A stretch of 56,445 nucleotides of DNA from an uncultured Verrucomicrobiales bacterium (lineage in GTDB: Bacteria > Verrucomicrobiota > Verrucomicrobiia > Verrucomicrobiales > Akkermansiaceae). Where the stretch lies: NCBI GenBank assembly GCA_937128235.1, contig CAKZMG010000015.1, positions 1-56,445 on the forward strand, read 5' to 3'. The translations under genes were made by a program, and so were the position numbers. Within the stretch, counting starts at the first letter, position 1. Each line of letters starts with the position of its first letter. The notes beneath the pieces are model-generated. The model was not told the origin of the DNA, searched no databases, and was given only the letters and a program-made list of their open reading frames with translations. Positions 56,224 through 56,445 of the stretch are shown piece by piece.

Positions 56224-56445
56224 TTAAACAGTTGAAATATTCAAAATAAATAGGCAGACGGCAAAATAAATAGGCAGACAAATAAAAGAAGATACTTCCA
56301 GCATCAGTGTCCTCGTCTCTTCCGAGAAAGGAAGCCGAGACAAACTCTCTATCGCTTTTTCTAGCGAGATATTCTCACACCAAGTAATGCGATTAATATC
56401 CACCATAGAGAATGTTCTTTCTCCATTGCTTTGAGAGATCAATAC
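56224..56445 (-). CDS. Partial ORF of unknown function at the right edge
   Basis: The frame is open to the window end (56445). The visible tail includes WCENISLEKAIESLSRLPFSEETRTL and a hydrophobic end, CLPIYFAVCLFILNIST. The hydrophobic end is the translation of the tandem repeat at 56242-56279, so it may be a chance extension. I do not recognise it, and the start lies outside the window. Confidence 0.35.
   Translation of the reverse strand, partial: VLISQSNGERTFSMVDINRITWCENISLEKAIESLSRLPFSEETRTLMLEVSSFICLPIYFAVCLFILNISTV
56242..56287. repeat. Tandem copy of the ATAAATAGGCAGAC repeat
   Basis: CAAAATAAATAGGCAGAC occurs at 56242-56259 and 56262-56279 (period 20). The second copy extends into a 22-base match (56266-56287) with 27111-27132. 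The repeat lies in the 3' end of a partial open frame. Confidence 0.8.

Noticed and set aside
1-56445. CRISPR array, prophage, integrase or toxin-antitoxin locus
   Set aside because: No regularly spaced repeats, phage genes, integrase or clear TA pair was found.

Overview
The window comes from the chromosome of a free-living bacterium, most likely a member of the Verrucomicrobiota (marine Rubritalea/Akkermansiaceae-like relatives). The reasons are a PEP-CTERM exported protease, an ECF sigma factor paired with a Ser/Thr kinase fused to PEGA and formylglycine-generating-enzyme-like domains, a secreted PDZ protein of a kind I associate with Verrucomicrobia and Planctomycetes, weak Shine-Dalgarno sequences and moderate GC. 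The genus is not determinable by eye. Apart from one decayed insertion sequence near 51-52 kb and a few dispersed repeats, this is ordinary, gene-dense chromosomal DNA.

Layout: 0.1-3.5 kb holds the helicase HrpB and a PAS-AraC regulator. 3.6-9.6 kb is a divergently transcribed sugar-use operon (MFS transporter, xylulokinase-like kinase, TIM-barrel isomerase, Gfo/Idh/MocA dehydrogenase, DUF2288 protein). 9.6-11.1 kb is an ECF sigma/anti-sigma pair. 11.1-18.4 kb is an NAD salvage block on the minus strand: pncB, the regulator nrtR, a nicotinamidase fused to an extra domain, a methyltransferase, an ADP-ribosylglycohydrolase, a Nudix hydrolase and nadE. Three copies of a 17-bp palindrome AGTGT-N7-ACACT lie in front of pncB and nrtR. 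18.4-20.4 kb has a PEP-CTERM matrixin-like protease and a probable inactive S11 peptidase. 20.4-25.6 kb has an Asn/Arg-rich RRM protein with a structured leader, transaldolase, a hydrolase, thiD, ispE and yfiH.

25.7-31.4 kb has a MarR regulator, a small lipoprotein, tRNA-Ser(GCU), mutS and a beta-lactamase-fold esterase. 31.6-36.6 kb has accA, a LysM protein, acpP, unknowns and selD. The selD gene contains an in-frame UGA at codon 16, so SelD is itself a selenoprotein. 36.6-48.4 kb has the PDZ protein, ribF, a double VOC protein, mdh, the kinase/FGE protein with its sigma factor, and a large secreted protein. 48.4-56.2 kb is a surface-polysaccharide region (rfbB, glycosyltransferase, acyltransferase, MsbA-like ABC exporter) interrupted by an internally deleted IS1182-type element and a glycosyltransferase remnant.

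The most unusual signal is not a gene. A 10-mer, GGTAAGTTTT (extended consensus CTAGRGGTAAGTTTT), occurs 12 times by hand count, on both strands and in different reading frames, where about 0.1 would be expected by chance. It behaves like a DNA-uptake-type or other genome-wide recognition word. A second word, TCTAACA, is also enriched and mostly lies in one orientation. All identifications rest on reading the sequence; no database search was run.
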